A stretch of DNA of 64,000 nt from Acidimicrobiaceae bacterium UBA7830 (lineage in GTDB: Bacteria > Actinomycetota > Acidimicrobiia > Acidimicrobiales > Ilumatobacteraceae). The notes under the pieces were generated by a model. It did not search any database, had not been told where the DNA came from, and was given only the letters and a program-made list of their open reading frames with translations. Position numbers and translations under genes: made by a program. Each line of letters begins with the position of its first letter. Position 1 is the first letter of the stretch. The stretch is taken from assembly GCA_002501485.1 (NCBI GenBank), contig DLTS01000011.1, positions 3,915-67,914 of the forward strand. The letters run 5' to 3'. Positions 16,145 through 25,764 of this stretch are shown here, piece after piece.

Positions 16145-17841
16145 TGCAGCTCACCGATTCGCCCACGATAAGGATTCGCTGAAGAACATGCTTCATCTGG
16201 ACCGAGCTCTTTCAGCCACACTGCAAGATGAGTAGAGGCTTCATTGATAGACACCGCAACAACCCCTGGATCAACTCCGTAACTCGTCGACCCAACTTGA
16301 GTCCATGACTGCAGCGACAGCGGGGGTTCTACTGCGTCAGTTCGGTACACATCAATCTGAAATGGGGCGTTCAACGTTTCAAATTCGACTCGCCCGTTTG
16401 AAAGTTCTGGAAGAGAGACAACGAGGCCGACTCCGGGTTTTGCCCCGAGGTACTGGTCGCTGTAGCACTCAGTTGACCACGCGGTGTCTCGGCTGCCATC
16501 GGCAATTGCCAGGGGTGCTTGGGCGTCGTTTTCTGACCCATTGTCTCCAAATGGATCCCAGGCACGAACCTTGATCGATGTAGAACTCATTACGATTTGG
16601 GTTTCAGGCGACAGGGAGCCTTCAACGTCTTCGAGGATGATGGGGTCTTCACTATTGCGCTCAGCAACTGGTGCCGTGGTGATTTCAGGTAGCGGAGAGA
16701 CATTCGATGATGAGTTGGTGTCGCGGTTTGACAAGATGAGCGCACCGAGGAGAAGCACGACCACTGATGCAGCAAGCCCAATCGGTAGCCACGGTTGACG
16801 AATCGGCCGCGCACTTGCGAGTGACGGGTCGTCAAATACTTGAGGTGGTGTGGTTGTTTTAACTGGTGGTGGCGTCACGGTCGTAGTCACACGAGGCAGT
16901 CGACCCGATTCGCCTGGCCGCACTGGATGCGTGCGAGGTGCGGGAGGTTCGGTGGGAGTCCCGTCAATAAGAGGTGGCGTTGTATCAACGCTCATCAATT
17001 CTTGACGCAACTCTCCGCCGGTCGCTGGGCGATGTGCGGGATTCCGTGCGAGTGTCCGGTGAATGAGATTCACCAGATTGATTGGCAGTGTCGGCCGTAG
17101 ATGCGCAAGGTCAGTCGGGTCACGCTGTAGACGAGCAAGAGCGGTGTCGGCATCTGATTGGCCAAGGAACGGAACCCGACCAGCGAGACATTCATAGAGA
17201 ACTAAAGCGAGTGAGTAGAGATCGGCGCGACCGTCAAGTTTGTGACCCCTCACCTGCTCAGGAGAGAGGTACTTAGCGGTCCCCATCATTACGTTGTCGC
17301 TGGTGAGGTCTTCATCAACCCCGTCGAGACCCTTTGCAATTCCGAAGTCGGTGAGCAGAACTCTGCCATCTTCGGTGACGAGAATGTTGCCGGGCTTGAC
17401 ATCACGGTGAACGAAGCCCGCAGCATGGGCAGCATCAAGAGCTGCTGCGACAGATGCGCCGACATGAATGGTGAGTTCGGGCCCAAGGCGTTTCTGACTA
17501 TCAAGGACTTGTCTCAGGCTTCGTCCCTCTACCAGTTCCATGACGACTGCCTGACGGCCGTCATGTTCGAACACGTCGTGAACTGAAACGATGTTCGGGT
17601 GATTGAGACGCGCCACGGCGATTGCTTCGCGGCGGAAACGCTCTGCAACGACTGCGTCGGTCGCGAGATTGGATTTCAACCATTTCACTGCGACTCGGCG
17701 ATCAAGTTGCTCATCGATCGCCACCCAGACCTCTGCCATTCCACCTTGGCCAATGCGGCGGTCGAGGTGGTAACGATCAGCGAGCACTTGGGCGTTGTCG
17801 AGCCGGCTGGGTGGGCCGTGGGAGTCGTTAATGGAGGTCAT
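16126..17841 (-). CDS. Membrane Ser/Thr protein kinase with extracellular discoidin-like domain
   Basis: 571 residues. The N-terminal Hanks-type kinase looks active: glycine loop IGQGGMAEVWVA, Lys in VAVKWLK (about residue 53), HRDVKPGN, DFGIAKGL and the MGTAKYLSPEQ activation end. A Pro/Thr-rich linker leads to one membrane segment (WLPIGLAASVVVLLLGALIL, about 350-370) and an extracellular domain with discoidin/NADase-type sugar-binding character (GSRDTAWSTECYSDQYLG). The ectodomain resembles the end of mycobacterial MviN, whose gene sits at this place, but there is no MurJ flippase part here. The ATG at 17841 is chosen; a TTG six bases upstream is possible. Confidence 0.88.
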   Translation of the reverse strand: MTSINDSHGPPSRLDNAQVLADRYHLDRRIGQGGMAEVWVAIDEQLDRRVAVKWLKSNLATDAVVAERFRREAIAVARLNHPNIVSVHDVFEHDGRQAVVMELVEGRSLRQVLDSQKRLGPELTIHVGASVAAALDAAHAAGFVHRDVKPGNILVTEDGRVLLTDFGIAKGLDGVDEDLTSDNVMMGTAKYLSPEQVRGHKLDGRADLYSLALVLYECLAGRVPFLGQSDADTALARLQRDPTDLAHLRPTLPINLVNLIHRTLARNPAHRPATGGELRQELMSVDTTPPLIDGTPTEPPAPRTHPVRPGESGRLPRVTTTVTPPPVKTTTPPQVFDDPSLASARPIRQPWLPIGLAASVVVLLLGALILSNRDTNSSSNVSPLPEITTAPVAERNSEDPIILEDVEGSLSPETQIVMSSTSIKVRAWDPFGDNGSENDAQAPLAIADGSRDTAWSTECYSDQYLGAKPGVGLVVSLPELSNGRVEFETLNAPFQIDVYRTDAVEPPLSLQSWTQVGSTSYGVDPGVVAVSINEASTHLAVWLKELGPDEACSSANPYRGRIGELQWLMNS

Positions 17842-17905
17842 GAACAACAGGAACGCTAGTGCCAGAGCGACCCATGATTTGGGAATTTCGTCTTGCAGTT
17901 ATACC

Positions 17906-20113
17906 TCATAGGTCTTCGGACGACGGGAGCTGTGTCTCAAGTGGTGCAACTGTGATCTTGCGTTGGCGGTGTCGACGGATGTGACTCACCCACCACGAGA
18001 TAAGAGCAAGGATGAGACCAAAGCCGATGAGGCGTCCAAAACCTGACAGCGTCATTGCTTTAGCGACAATCGTGATGTTATTGACGATGGGTGTTCCGGC
18101 AGGAGAGAGCACTTCTACTTCGACATCAAATGAGCCATTTGATCGAGCCTCAACTGGTACTTGAACGCTGCTCATTCCTGGAGGAAGTGTCATTGCAAGC
18201 GGTTCATCGGGGACAACGAGACGCGGTGAATTGAGACGGATGAGCACTTGCAGAGGCTCAGCCCCGGTATTTTTTATGACCAGGGGAAGTGGCGTATCGC
18301 GGCCGGTGAGGTTGACGGTGCCGCTCATTGGCACCGACACCCACTGTCGAACAGCAGACGTCTCATTGGTGACGACATCGATGATGTCGACGACATATTC
18401 GCCGTTGCCCCGCTGATCGAAGAGGTCGTTGATGATCGCGTTCCACTTCGTCACAAATTCATGTTCCTCATCCAGCATTGAACCAGTGTCGTTGATAAGT
18501 GCTTGCAGAGCATCGGCTGTTAGTTGGCGTTGAGCGAGATCAATTTGTGGAACTGATGGCGTAACGATCGCCGGGTTGGCGGTGATCTGGTCCGGCAGGT
18601 CTGAAACGCGGGTGAACTTGACCGTCGGATCACCCGATAGCAGACGCTCGATTGCCTGAACCGTGTCAGCGTCAGGGATGGTGAGGTCGGGCGCGGAAAA
18701 CACAACGGAGCGTGCGAGCTTTGGTTGTTTTCGTCGGTGTTGCATGATGCGCGCAACAGAGAGAACAGCCTGGTCTTCTATGGAAATGTTGGGGTTGCGA
18801 GTAATTTCGCCAACTGCTCCCGTGATAACGATAGGAAGGGAAGTGCTCTCAACTGCGAAGAGACCGGGCTGGGTATCATCAAGACCGCCGTGTAGTGCGC
18901 CTTCGGCGTAACTGTCATCGGTCATGATGAGCTGCTCCACGCCCTGGGACTTGAGAAGGTTGACACCTTCGGTGGTAATCGCAGTCGAGGTGACGGTGTC
19001 ATCGGCGAGCCAAACGGAACGCACTGGCGTTAGCGAAGGAAATGCCGCTTTCATTACTGCATCACCGGCGTTGAGTTCGGAGATAAATCGATCGTTAAGC
19101 CCTGTTGTTCCCGCAGCGAATGGGTCAATCGACCGATATGGCAGCGAGAAAACCTCTCCTCTAACTGCAGAGATGAGACGATCAACGTCTTGAGCGGCGA
19201 CCGCAGTTGGAAGCATCTCGTTCGTAAGCGATTCAGCAACTTCAGGTGAGATGGCGATGGAGATTGGGATTTGGCTGCGCTTGAGGAGGTCGACAAGTAG
19301 CTCAAATTCCCGAGCTGCCCGTGAACCGTCGCTGGCTGGCAGTGAATTGTCACCGGGGATAATCAATTGTGATCGACCAGAAATGTGAGTGATCATTGCA
19401 ACCGAGAGAGGGGACGGGTTGGCTTGTTGCCAGCCGACATCGATGACTGTGACGGCATGAGCGATCACCGCTGTACCGCGAATCACTGAAACCGACACTG
19501 GGGTGATTCCTGTATCTACATATTCGAGGACGTCGTCGAGGTGAGCGCGGTAACTCAACCGCTGCTGTAGAGGAACATCGACGTTGACGGTGATCTCTTT
19601 TGTGGCAGCATCTCGCACGGCGAATCGGTTGAGGGGCCCGCTGATGACATCTATGACATTGCCAGGGTCTCCATCGATGATGTTTGTGAGCGGTAGTTCA
19701 GCGACGGGCCGGTGAATAGCGACCCGCAATATGAGTGCCGGCTCTTTGACTCCAGGCACAGCAATGGCGGTTCTACCAGGCTCCTCGACATCTGACGAGG
19801 TCGTTTCGCTGGTACCAGAACCCGAGGCCGAGTCAGAGTCGGCCGGCTCGATTGGGGTGATGGGTGATGGAACAGTGGTGACAACAGTTGGTTCGGTGAT
19901 CTCGGGCACCCGTGTTATGAGATCGTAAGAGAGTTTGATTGCGCTGTCGGCGAAGAATTGTGATGTTCTCAGCCGCAGTCCGGACGGCGTAGCGCCATGG
20001 GTGATTGACGTGTCATGTTGAGATGGCTCCGCTACTGCTGGTAACACCATCGCAACGAGACCGAAAGAGGCAGCGACGACCCCGGTACTGAATCGAAACG
20101 CGTTTAAGGTCAT
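17906..20113 (-). CDS. DUF6049-like secreted/membrane protein
   Basis: 735 residues with a signal peptide (FRFSTGVVAASFGLVAMVLPAVA), a Pro/Thr/Ser/Glu-rich stretch at about 90-120, a large extracytoplasmic part, and one C-terminal membrane segment (RLIGFGLILALISWWVSHI) before a basic tail. In actinobacteria this type of protein is encoded next to murJ/mviN and pcnA (as Rv3909 in Mycobacterium); its role in the envelope is unknown. It starts within the end of the GNAT gene (ATGA overlap). Confidence 0.8.
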   Translation of the reverse strand: MTLNAFRFSTGVVAASFGLVAMVLPAVAEPSQHDTSITHGATPSGLRLRTSQFFADSAIKLSYDLITRVPEITEPTVVTTVPSPITPIEPADSDSASGSGTSETTSSDVEEPGRTAIAVPGVKEPALILRVAIHRPVAELPLTNIIDGDPGNVIDVISGPLNRFAVRDAATKEITVNVDVPLQQRLSYRAHLDDVLEYVDTGITPVSVSVIRGTAVIAHAVTVIDVGWQQANPSPLSVAMITHISGRSQLIIPGDNSLPASDGSRAAREFELLVDLLKRSQIPISIAISPEVAESLTNEMLPTAVAAQDVDRLISAVRGEVFSLPYRSIDPFAAGTTGLNDRFISELNAGDAVMKAAFPSLTPVRSVWLADDTVTSTAITTEGVNLLKSQGVEQLIMTDDSYAEGALHGGLDDTQPGLFAVESTSLPIVITGAVGEITRNPNISIEDQAVLSVARIMQHRRKQPKLARSVVFSAPDLTIPDADTVQAIERLLSGDPTVKFTRVSDLPDQITANPAIVTPSVPQIDLAQRQLTADALQALINDTGSMLDEEHEFVTKWNAIINDLFDQRGNGEYVVDIIDVVTNETSAVRQWVSVPMSGTVNLTGRDTPLPLVIKNTGAEPLQVLIRLNSPRLVVPDEPLAMTLPPGMSSVQVPVEARSNGSFDVEVEVLSPAGTPIVNNITIVAKAMTLSGFGRLIGFGLILALISWWVSHIRRHRQRKITVAPLETQLPSSEDL

Positions 20114-20871
20114 GACGTTGTAACCACATCAAGTTCTGCGATCGTGAGTCGCTCTGAGAGTTGAGAGAACCCGATCTGCTCGTAGAGCGCCAACGCGTTG
20201 CCATTCTGTAATGAGGTGTTGACGAGCGCATGATCACAACCACGCTGATGCATCCAATGCAAGGCATCACATGACAACGAAAGTCCGACTCCACTCCGCT
20301 GATGCCGTTGTGCGACGGCAAGGCGTTGTAGGTAACCGACGTTATTGGTGTAGCCCGAGAGCGCAAATGCAACAACTGCGTCTCGGTCGTCGCTGCAGCG
20401 GCGACTGCGTGAATGCAGCGTTGCTTGTTGTGTCTTACGCAACGCTTCTCGATGTTGTGCCCATTTCGGCCCGAATGCATCGAGGTCAACTGCCTCAGCG
20501 GCGCGGAGATGTCGCCGCCGGAGGTGCCGCAACTGACAAGCCGGCCTTAATTGTGGGAGTGGGGCTGAAAAGTCGAACTTCAGCAGAGCGAGTTCATCAA
20601 TGACATGAAATCCATGCGAGACGACCAGCTCAGCAGACGTCGCTCGAAGTGCACCAGTACGAAGTTTTCTTATTCCCATTGAGGATGCGTAATCAACAAT
20701 CGATGTGAGTTCGTCGGCGTTGATATCGATCGTGTGGTCAGACTGCACCAACATGGTGATCGTCGGGTCAAAGGGCCAGTCGTCGAGATGCAGGGTTTGC
20801 GATGCAGAGGCCGTAGCGAATGCGTTTCGACGTTGTGCGTCGTCAATAGGTTGGAAGCGCTCGGGCTGCAT
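20110..20871 (-). CDS. GNAT family N-acetyltransferase
   Basis: 253 residues from ATG at 20871. The acetyl-CoA-binding pattern is seen late in the protein: VGYLQRLAVAQRHQRSGVGL, then LVNTSLQNGNALALYEQIGF. The N-terminal half is a degenerate GNAT-like region. The substrate is unknown. A longer reading up to 21216 is rejected because it runs into pcnA on the other strand and has a low-complexity shadow composition. The end is coupled to the DUF6049-like gene. The gene is divergent from pcnA with a 64-base gap. Confidence 0.8.
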   Translation of the reverse strand: MQPERFQPIDDAQRRNAFATASASQTLHLDDWPFDPTITMLVQSDHTIDINADELTSIVDYASSMGIRKLRTGALRATSAELVVSHGFHVIDELALLKFDFSAPLPQLRPACQLRHLRRRHLRAAEAVDLDAFGPKWAQHREALRKTQQATLHSRSRRCSDDRDAVVAFALSGYTNNVGYLQRLAVAQRHQRSGVGLSLSCDALHWMHQRGCDHALVNTSLQNGNALALYEQIGFSQLSERLTIAELDVVTTS

Positions 20872-20935
20872 CGTCTTTGACGGTAGTCGCCATCGGTGGC
20901 TTTCTAGCGACGGTGTCGGCGGTAGCCTCGCATGG

Positions 20936-22360
20936 GTGATCCCCGCCCGGTTTGAACCCGTTCTTGAAGAACTTTCTTCGCTGACGGAGCGCTTTGGTAG
21001 CGCCGGCCATCGTTTATATGTCGTTGGTGGCACGGTGAGAGATTTGCTGCTCGGCGACGACTCATTTGGGGCATCGGACGATATCGACCTGACGACATCG
21101 GCTCGCCCGGAGGAAATCCATGCGTGCCTTGATGGGTGGGCTGACGCAGTGTGGAACCAGGGGGAGAAGTTTGGCACTGTTGGGGTGCGACTCGGAGATC
21201 GAGTACTTGAGATCACAACGTTTCGCGCAGAGTCGTATACCGACGAGTCACGGAAACCTCACGTCGTGTTCGCCGATGATGTCGAGATGGATCTCTCTCG
21301 ACGAGATTTCACGGTGAACGCAATGGCTCTCGAATTGACTAGCGACACACCGACGCTGGTCGATCCTCATAACGGTGCCGTCGACCTACTGCAGAGGGTA
21401 TTGCGGACGCCGCTGTCACCGCAGGAGAGTTTCAGTGATGACCCGTTAAGAATGCTTCGAGCGGCTCGATTCATTACCAAGTTAGAACTTGCTCCCGATG
21501 AGGGGTTACTCGCCGCGGTCACCGAAATGGCGCCCAGACTTGAGATTGTCTCGGCCGAGCGAATTCGGGACGAATTCGAAAAGATCATCTGCTCTCCCCA
21601 CCCGACGGCTGGGCTGTGGTTTCTTGTTGAGACAGGGCTCGCAGAACTCTTCCTGCCGGAACTTCCGGCAATGCGCTTAGAGCACGACCCGATTCATCGG
21701 CACAAGGATGTGTTGACGCACACGTTTGCGGTTGTCGAGAACGTTCGGCCACACGATGAACTTGACGAGGCGTTGTGTAATTTTGATTTCCGCATTGTTC
21801 GGCTGGCCGCACTGTTTCATGACATTGGGAAGCCTCGTACGCGTGGGTTCCAGAAAGGTAAGGGCACAACCTTCCACCATCACGATGTTGTGGGCGCAAA
21901 GATGACAAGGAAACGCTTGGGTGCATTGCGATTTTCAAATGACGATGTTGAGGCGATCACCGAACTAGTCGCCCTTCATCTGCGCTTTCACACTTATCGC
22001 CTCGGCTGGAGCGACTCTGCGGTACGCCGATACGTGAGAGATGCCGGCGAATTACTGAATGAACTCAATGTACTTACCCGTTGCGACTGCACGACTCGCA
22101 ACGAAAAAAAAGCCCGCACTCTGTCGAAACGAATGGATGAACTTGAAGCACGTATCGCTGAACTTGCGGCAGAAGAAGAGCTAGCAGCGCTTCGACCAGA
22201 ACTCGGTGGCAAGCGGGTGATGGAACATCTCGGTCTTCCTCCAGGCCCTGAAATTGGCAAGGCGCTCGAATTCTTGATGGAAATTCGCCTTGAGGAGGGC
22301 CTCATCGGGGAAGAAGCGCTGTTAGAGCGGCTCGATGAATGGTACGCCCTTCAACAATGA
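20936..22360 (+). CDS. pcnA: CCA tRNA nucleotidyltransferase / poly(A) polymerase family
   Basis: 474 residues. Nucleotidyltransferase motifs LYVVGGTVRDLLLG and SDDIDLTTSARP, RRDFTVNAMA and the RMLRAARF segment are clear. An HD domain follows (LAALFHDIGKPRTRG, KDVLTHTFAV). It adds or repairs tRNA 3' CCA ends. The start is GTG 20936, because family homology (AGHRLYVVGG preceded by about 25 residues) begins there and the extra 77 residues upstream overlap the divergent GNAT gene. Confidence 0.92.
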   Translation: MIPARFEPVLEELSSLTERFGSAGHRLYVVGGTVRDLLLGDDSFGASDDIDLTTSARPEEIHACLDGWADAVWNQGEKFGTVGVRLGDRVLEITTFRAESYTDESRKPHVVFADDVEMDLSRRDFTVNAMALELTSDTPTLVDPHNGAVDLLQRVLRTPLSPQESFSDDPLRMLRAARFITKLELAPDEGLLAAVTEMAPRLEIVSAERIRDEFEKIICSPHPTAGLWFLVETGLAELFLPELPAMRLEHDPIHRHKDVLTHTFAVVENVRPHDELDEALCNFDFRIVRLAALFHDIGKPRTRGFQKGKGTTFHHHDVVGAKMTRKRLGALRFSNDDVEAITELVALHLRFHTYRLGWSDSAVRRYVRDAGELLNELNVLTRCDCTTRNEKKARTLSKRMDELEARIAELAAEEELAALRPELGGKRVMEHLGLPPGPEIGKALEFLMEIRLEEGLIGEEALLERLDEWYALQQ

Positions 22361-22398
22361 TCCGGTTCCTTCAATCGTGTGATCACTAGCGTCTAGGT

Positions 22399-24615
22399 GT
22401 GGACGTAGGTTCGTTCTCAAACATCGCAACCCCGGTCGCAGTCGGCATTGGCGTCATCGTGTTTGGCGTGCTGTTGCTCATCCGGGAGCGCCGCGGCTCA
22501 TCACCGACAACAACTTCTGGCGGTTCAACTATTGAACTGTCGGGAACCAAGAACGACCCGCGGCCGACACACAACTCAACTGCCCGAGCCCTACTCGACG
22601 CCCTCGACGAGGCGGTGCTGCACGTCGATCATGCTGGTGTCATCATTGAGGCGAATCGTGCGGGTAGCGACCTGCTTTCTTGTCCGGTGGGTTCCATCGT
22701 CGGCTCGTCGTTTGACGACTGGCTCGATGATGCAGATCGCGGAGCACTAGAGCCATGGATTTCACGACTTCCGCAGGATGTGTCTGAAGGTCATGGCGGG
22801 CCGCACTCAGCAGTCGAAGTCTCCGTGACGACCATGGATGGTCGAACAGTGCCGATTGAGGTGACGGTGCAGCGACCTGACGACACCGGACCAATTCTGG
22901 TCAGATTGACCGATCGCGACGAGGTTGCTGGACACCGACGGGCACTTGATGAGGCTCGCCATCGCTTTCATCAAGCCTTCCACTCGGCTCCAACTGGGAT
23001 GGTACTTGTTCGTCTCGATGATGGACGGATCGTTGAGGCAAACGAATCATTAGCAACTATGTTGCAGCGCTCATCTGAAGAACTTGTTGGTCGAACGCTG
23101 CGGGAGATCACGCATCCCGATGACGTTCGGGCATCGCAAACGCATCGGGCTCAACTCGAACTTGGCGTGATCGATTCATATCTCATCGATCAGCGGTTCC
23201 GGCGGCGAGATGGGGCTTATCTCACGACCCGAACCAGGGTTTCTGTTTCTGAGGATGATGGCATTTTGTTTGCGATTCACCACATTGAAGATGTCACCGA
23301 GGAGAGACGTACTGCTGAGCAACTTACTCATGCCGCTCGACACGACGAACTCACTGGGCTTGCGAATCGTTCCTATTTCATGCAGGTCCTTGAACAACGC
23401 CTCACCGGGTCTCGACCCGGGCGCGTGGGGCTTCTGTTTATCGACCTTGACCATTTCAAGGTGGTGAATGACAGCCTTGGGCATGCTCGAGGTGATGAAC
23501 TTCTTCGACAAGTCGCCCGGCGTCTTGAGGGGGCGGTTCGCGAAGGTGACCTTCTTGCCCGATTTGGCGGCGATGAATTTGTGGTGGTCCTTGATGGCCG
23601 AGGTGGTCCAGTTGATGCGGCGACCGCAGCGGAGCGTTTGCGAGCTGCTGTCCACCCAGTAGTGACCGTTGACGATCACGAATTCTTTGTGACGGTGAGC
23701 ATTGGCTGGTCAACAAATCATGATGCTGGAATGTCGCCCGACGAAATGTTGCGTGACGCCGACGCAGCGATGTACCGGGCGAAGAGCCGCGGGCGTGATT
23801 GCGTCGAAGCGTTTCAGGTAGGGAGCCGCGAATCGGGAATGCAAGCGCTTCGGACGGTCGGTGAATTGAGGCGCGGAGTCGAACGCGACGAAATCGTTCC
23901 ATATTTCCAACCGATTGTTGAGCTACAGAGCGGACGCGTCATTGGATTCGAAGTCGTCGCACGCTGGTTGCATCCAGATCGAGGGCTCTTATCGCCGGGC
24001 GAATTTCTTCCACTCGCAGAAGAGTCAGGATTATTGGTGTCACTTGGCGCGTCGATGATGCGAAATTCGCTGTTGCAGATGGCGCGATGGCGCGCAGCAG
24101 GGCATTCGTTTGCGAAGGGTTCAGTCGCGGTGAATGTCGGAAGCCGTCAACTTGTCGACAGTTCATTTCTGCCGACGGTGGTCGAGATTCTCGCTGAGAC
24201 AGGTGTTGACCCTGACTCGGTCTGGTTCGAGATCACCGAGTCAGCTTTGCTTGCAGACGCCCGTGCGGCGACTTCGACATTGAGAGAAATTCGAGGGCTG
24301 GGTATTCACCTCAGTGTCGATGATTTCGGCACCGGGTACTCGTCATTGACTTATCTCAAACGCTTTCCCGTCGAAGCAATCAAGATCGATCGCAGTTTTG
24401 TGAGCGGTCTCGGCATTGAAGACGAAGACTCAACTATTGTTGAAGCCGTCATTCAGTTGGGGAAGGCATTGAATCTGACCGTGGTAGCCGAGGGCATTGA
24501 GAGTCCTTTGCAATTGCAGCGGTTACGAGACCTCAATTGTGATCGAGGCCAGGGCTACCTGTTCGGTCGCCCTAGACCGGCAAATCTCATTGAAACCGAA
24601 CTCGCAAGTAATTGA
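22399..24615 (+). CDS. PAS-PAS-GGDEF-EAL cyclic di-GMP signalling protein
   Basis: 738 residues, GTG start. A membrane segment (VAVGIGVIVFGVLLLI) at the N-terminus anchors two PAS domains (about 60-300). The GGDEF domain has an intact RFGGDEFVVVL and an inhibitory RxxD site (REGD) five residues before it. The EAL domain reads EVV in place of EAL, but keeps its catalytic acid and other key residues: FEITES, VDDFGTGYSSL, IKIDRSF, VAEGIES and QGYLFGRP. It may therefore both make and break c-di-GMP. It follows pcnA by 38 bases. Confidence 0.92.
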   Translation: MDVGSFSNIATPVAVGIGVIVFGVLLLIRERRGSSPTTTSGGSTIELSGTKNDPRPTHNSTARALLDALDEAVLHVDHAGVIIEANRAGSDLLSCPVGSIVGSSFDDWLDDADRGALEPWISRLPQDVSEGHGGPHSAVEVSVTTMDGRTVPIEVTVQRPDDTGPILVRLTDRDEVAGHRRALDEARHRFHQAFHSAPTGMVLVRLDDGRIVEANESLATMLQRSSEELVGRTLREITHPDDVRASQTHRAQLELGVIDSYLIDQRFRRRDGAYLTTRTRVSVSEDDGILFAIHHIEDVTEERRTAEQLTHAARHDELTGLANRSYFMQVLEQRLTGSRPGRVGLLFIDLDHFKVVNDSLGHARGDELLRQVARRLEGAVREGDLLARFGGDEFVVVLDGRGGPVDAATAAERLRAAVHPVVTVDDHEFFVTVSIGWSTNHDAGMSPDEMLRDADAAMYRAKSRGRDCVEAFQVGSRESGMQALRTVGELRRGVERDEIVPYFQPIVELQSGRVIGFEVVARWLHPDRGLLSPGEFLPLAEESGLLVSLGASMMRNSLLQMARWRAAGHSFAKGSVAVNVGSRQLVDSSFLPTVVEILAETGVDPDSVWFEITESALLADARAATSTLREIRGLGIHLSVDDFGTGYSSLTYLKRFPVEAIKIDRSFVSGLGIEDEDSTIVEAVIQLGKALNLTVVAEGIESPLQLQRLRDLNCDRGQGYLFGRPRPANLIETELASN

Positions 24616-24660
24616 GCGTCACCAAGCGACTAACCGCGTAACGACCGCTATTCTCGAGGC

Positions 24661-25056
24661 ATGTCGGTTGTCGGCTCATTTTCGGTTGGCGCAATGCGCG
24701 GCTCAACCGATGGCGGCGGGGTTGTCGATCACCGGCTTGCTCGCCGAATGCTGATCAATCAAGTACGTATTGGGCGTCTGCGCCGAGATGAGGTGTGCGA
24801 CGCCCACCCTGAACTCATCCGTGCCGCAGCTAACGTCGGAACCGAAACCGAAGCGATATGTCCAATTTGTGAAGAGGAGAATCTTCGCTTGGTGACGTAC
24901 GTATTCGGTCATCGCTTACCGGCCCACGGTCGGTGCGTGTCGTCGTCAAAAGAATTGCGTGAATTGTCGGCGGCGGGAAGAGATTTGCGGGCATATGTGG
25001 TTGAGGCGTGTTGTGGCTGCCGGTGGCATCATCTGCTTCGAGTTGTCCCGGTGTGA
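24661..25056 (+). CDS. DUF5318 family protein
   Basis: 131 residues, recognised as the actinobacterial DUF5318 family: VVDHRLARRMLINQVRIGRL, CPICEEENLRLVTYVFGHRLPAHGRC and the final CCGCRWHHLLRVVPV. Paired cysteines suggest a small metal site. The function is unknown. In other actinobacteria this gene lies before ponA near the rpsF operon; here ponA is not present and a DUF192 gene follows with a one-base overlap. Confidence 0.8.
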   Translation: MSVVGSFSVGAMRGSTDGGGVVDHRLARRMLINQVRIGRLRRDEVCDAHPELIRAAANVGTETEAICPICEEENLRLVTYVFGHRLPAHGRCVSSSKELRELSAAGRDLRAYVVEACCGCRWHHLLRVVPV

Positions 25057-25604
25057 TGAGCCGGCGCTTTGCGCAGATCGCAGTCGTGTTGGTGGTAGCC
25101 GTGGTAGCTGCGTGTGGAGTTGCATCGATTGAAGATCACTCTGTGGACATGTCGTCGGGCCCGGTTGGGTTTCCTCGCCGAGTACTGCTGGTGAGTTCAG
25201 AAGATGCCGCGGCATCGGGTTCCCTGCCGCTCAAGCGATGTGTATGGGTCGCGTCGACTGCTGAGCAGAGGCGTCAGGGCCTCATGAACCTGAACTCCAT
25301 GGGGAATGCCGACGGAATGGTCTTTGTACACGACGGGCCGACCTCAGGCGCGTTTTGGATGAAAGACACGTTGCTTCCGTTGTCGATTGCGTTCTTTGGT
25401 GGCGATGGCACATTCATCGATGCTGTCGATATGTCGCCGTGCACGTCAGGGAATGACTCAGACTGTCTGCGCTACCCGACTCCAGCTAATTACCTGCTGG
25501 CGCTTGAAGTGCGGCAAGGTGAGCTTCAGCGGTTTGGTGTTGACAAGGAAAGCACTGTTGCACTGAAAGACCGGAGTTGTTCGGCGTCGACAATGGAGCA
25601 GTGA
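25056..25604 (+). CDS. DUF192 family putative lipoprotein
   Basis: 182 residues from ATG 25056. The N-terminus is a signal peptide with lipobox-like VVAAC (IAVVLVVAVVAAC), so the protein is probably exported and lipid-anchored. The DUF192 fold follows: EQRRQGLMNLNSMGNADGMVF, GAFWMKDTLLPLSIAFFGGDG, and YLLALEVRQGELQRFGV. The function of the family is not known. The 160 bases after it form the leader of the rpsF operon. Confidence 0.85.
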   Translation: MSRRFAQIAVVLVVAVVAACGVASIEDHSVDMSSGPVGFPRRVLLVSSEDAAASGSLPLKRCVWVASTAEQRRQGLMNLNSMGNADGMVFVHDGPTSGAFWMKDTLLPLSIAFFGGDGTFIDAVDMSPCTSGNDSDCLRYPTPANYLLALEVRQGELQRFGVDKESTVALKDRSCSASTMEQ

Positions 25605-25764
25605 CACACCCCTCATGCAAGATGACACGCATGTCAAAGTTGGTGTCGTTAGCGATAGCGTCTTCCTTTCCATATCCACCCTGCCCCGACTCATCGGCTT
25701 CTGCTGATGCATTGGGGCCAACGGTCACACAAGGTGGCCACGTCCGAAGGGAGTCAAATAGCAC

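Noticed and set aside
20705..20935. Upstream extension of pcnA to ATG 20705
   Set aside because: It is antisense to the GNAT gene and lies before the start of family homology.
20872..21216. Upstream extension of the GNAT gene to 21216
   Set aside because: It is antisense to the well-supported pcnA, has a Ser/Pro/Arg-rich shadow composition and no GNAT homology.
25605..25764. S6:S18 autoregulatory leader before rpsF
   Set aside because: A known motif exists for this operon in other bacteria, but I could not find a convincing matching stem with the required bulge.
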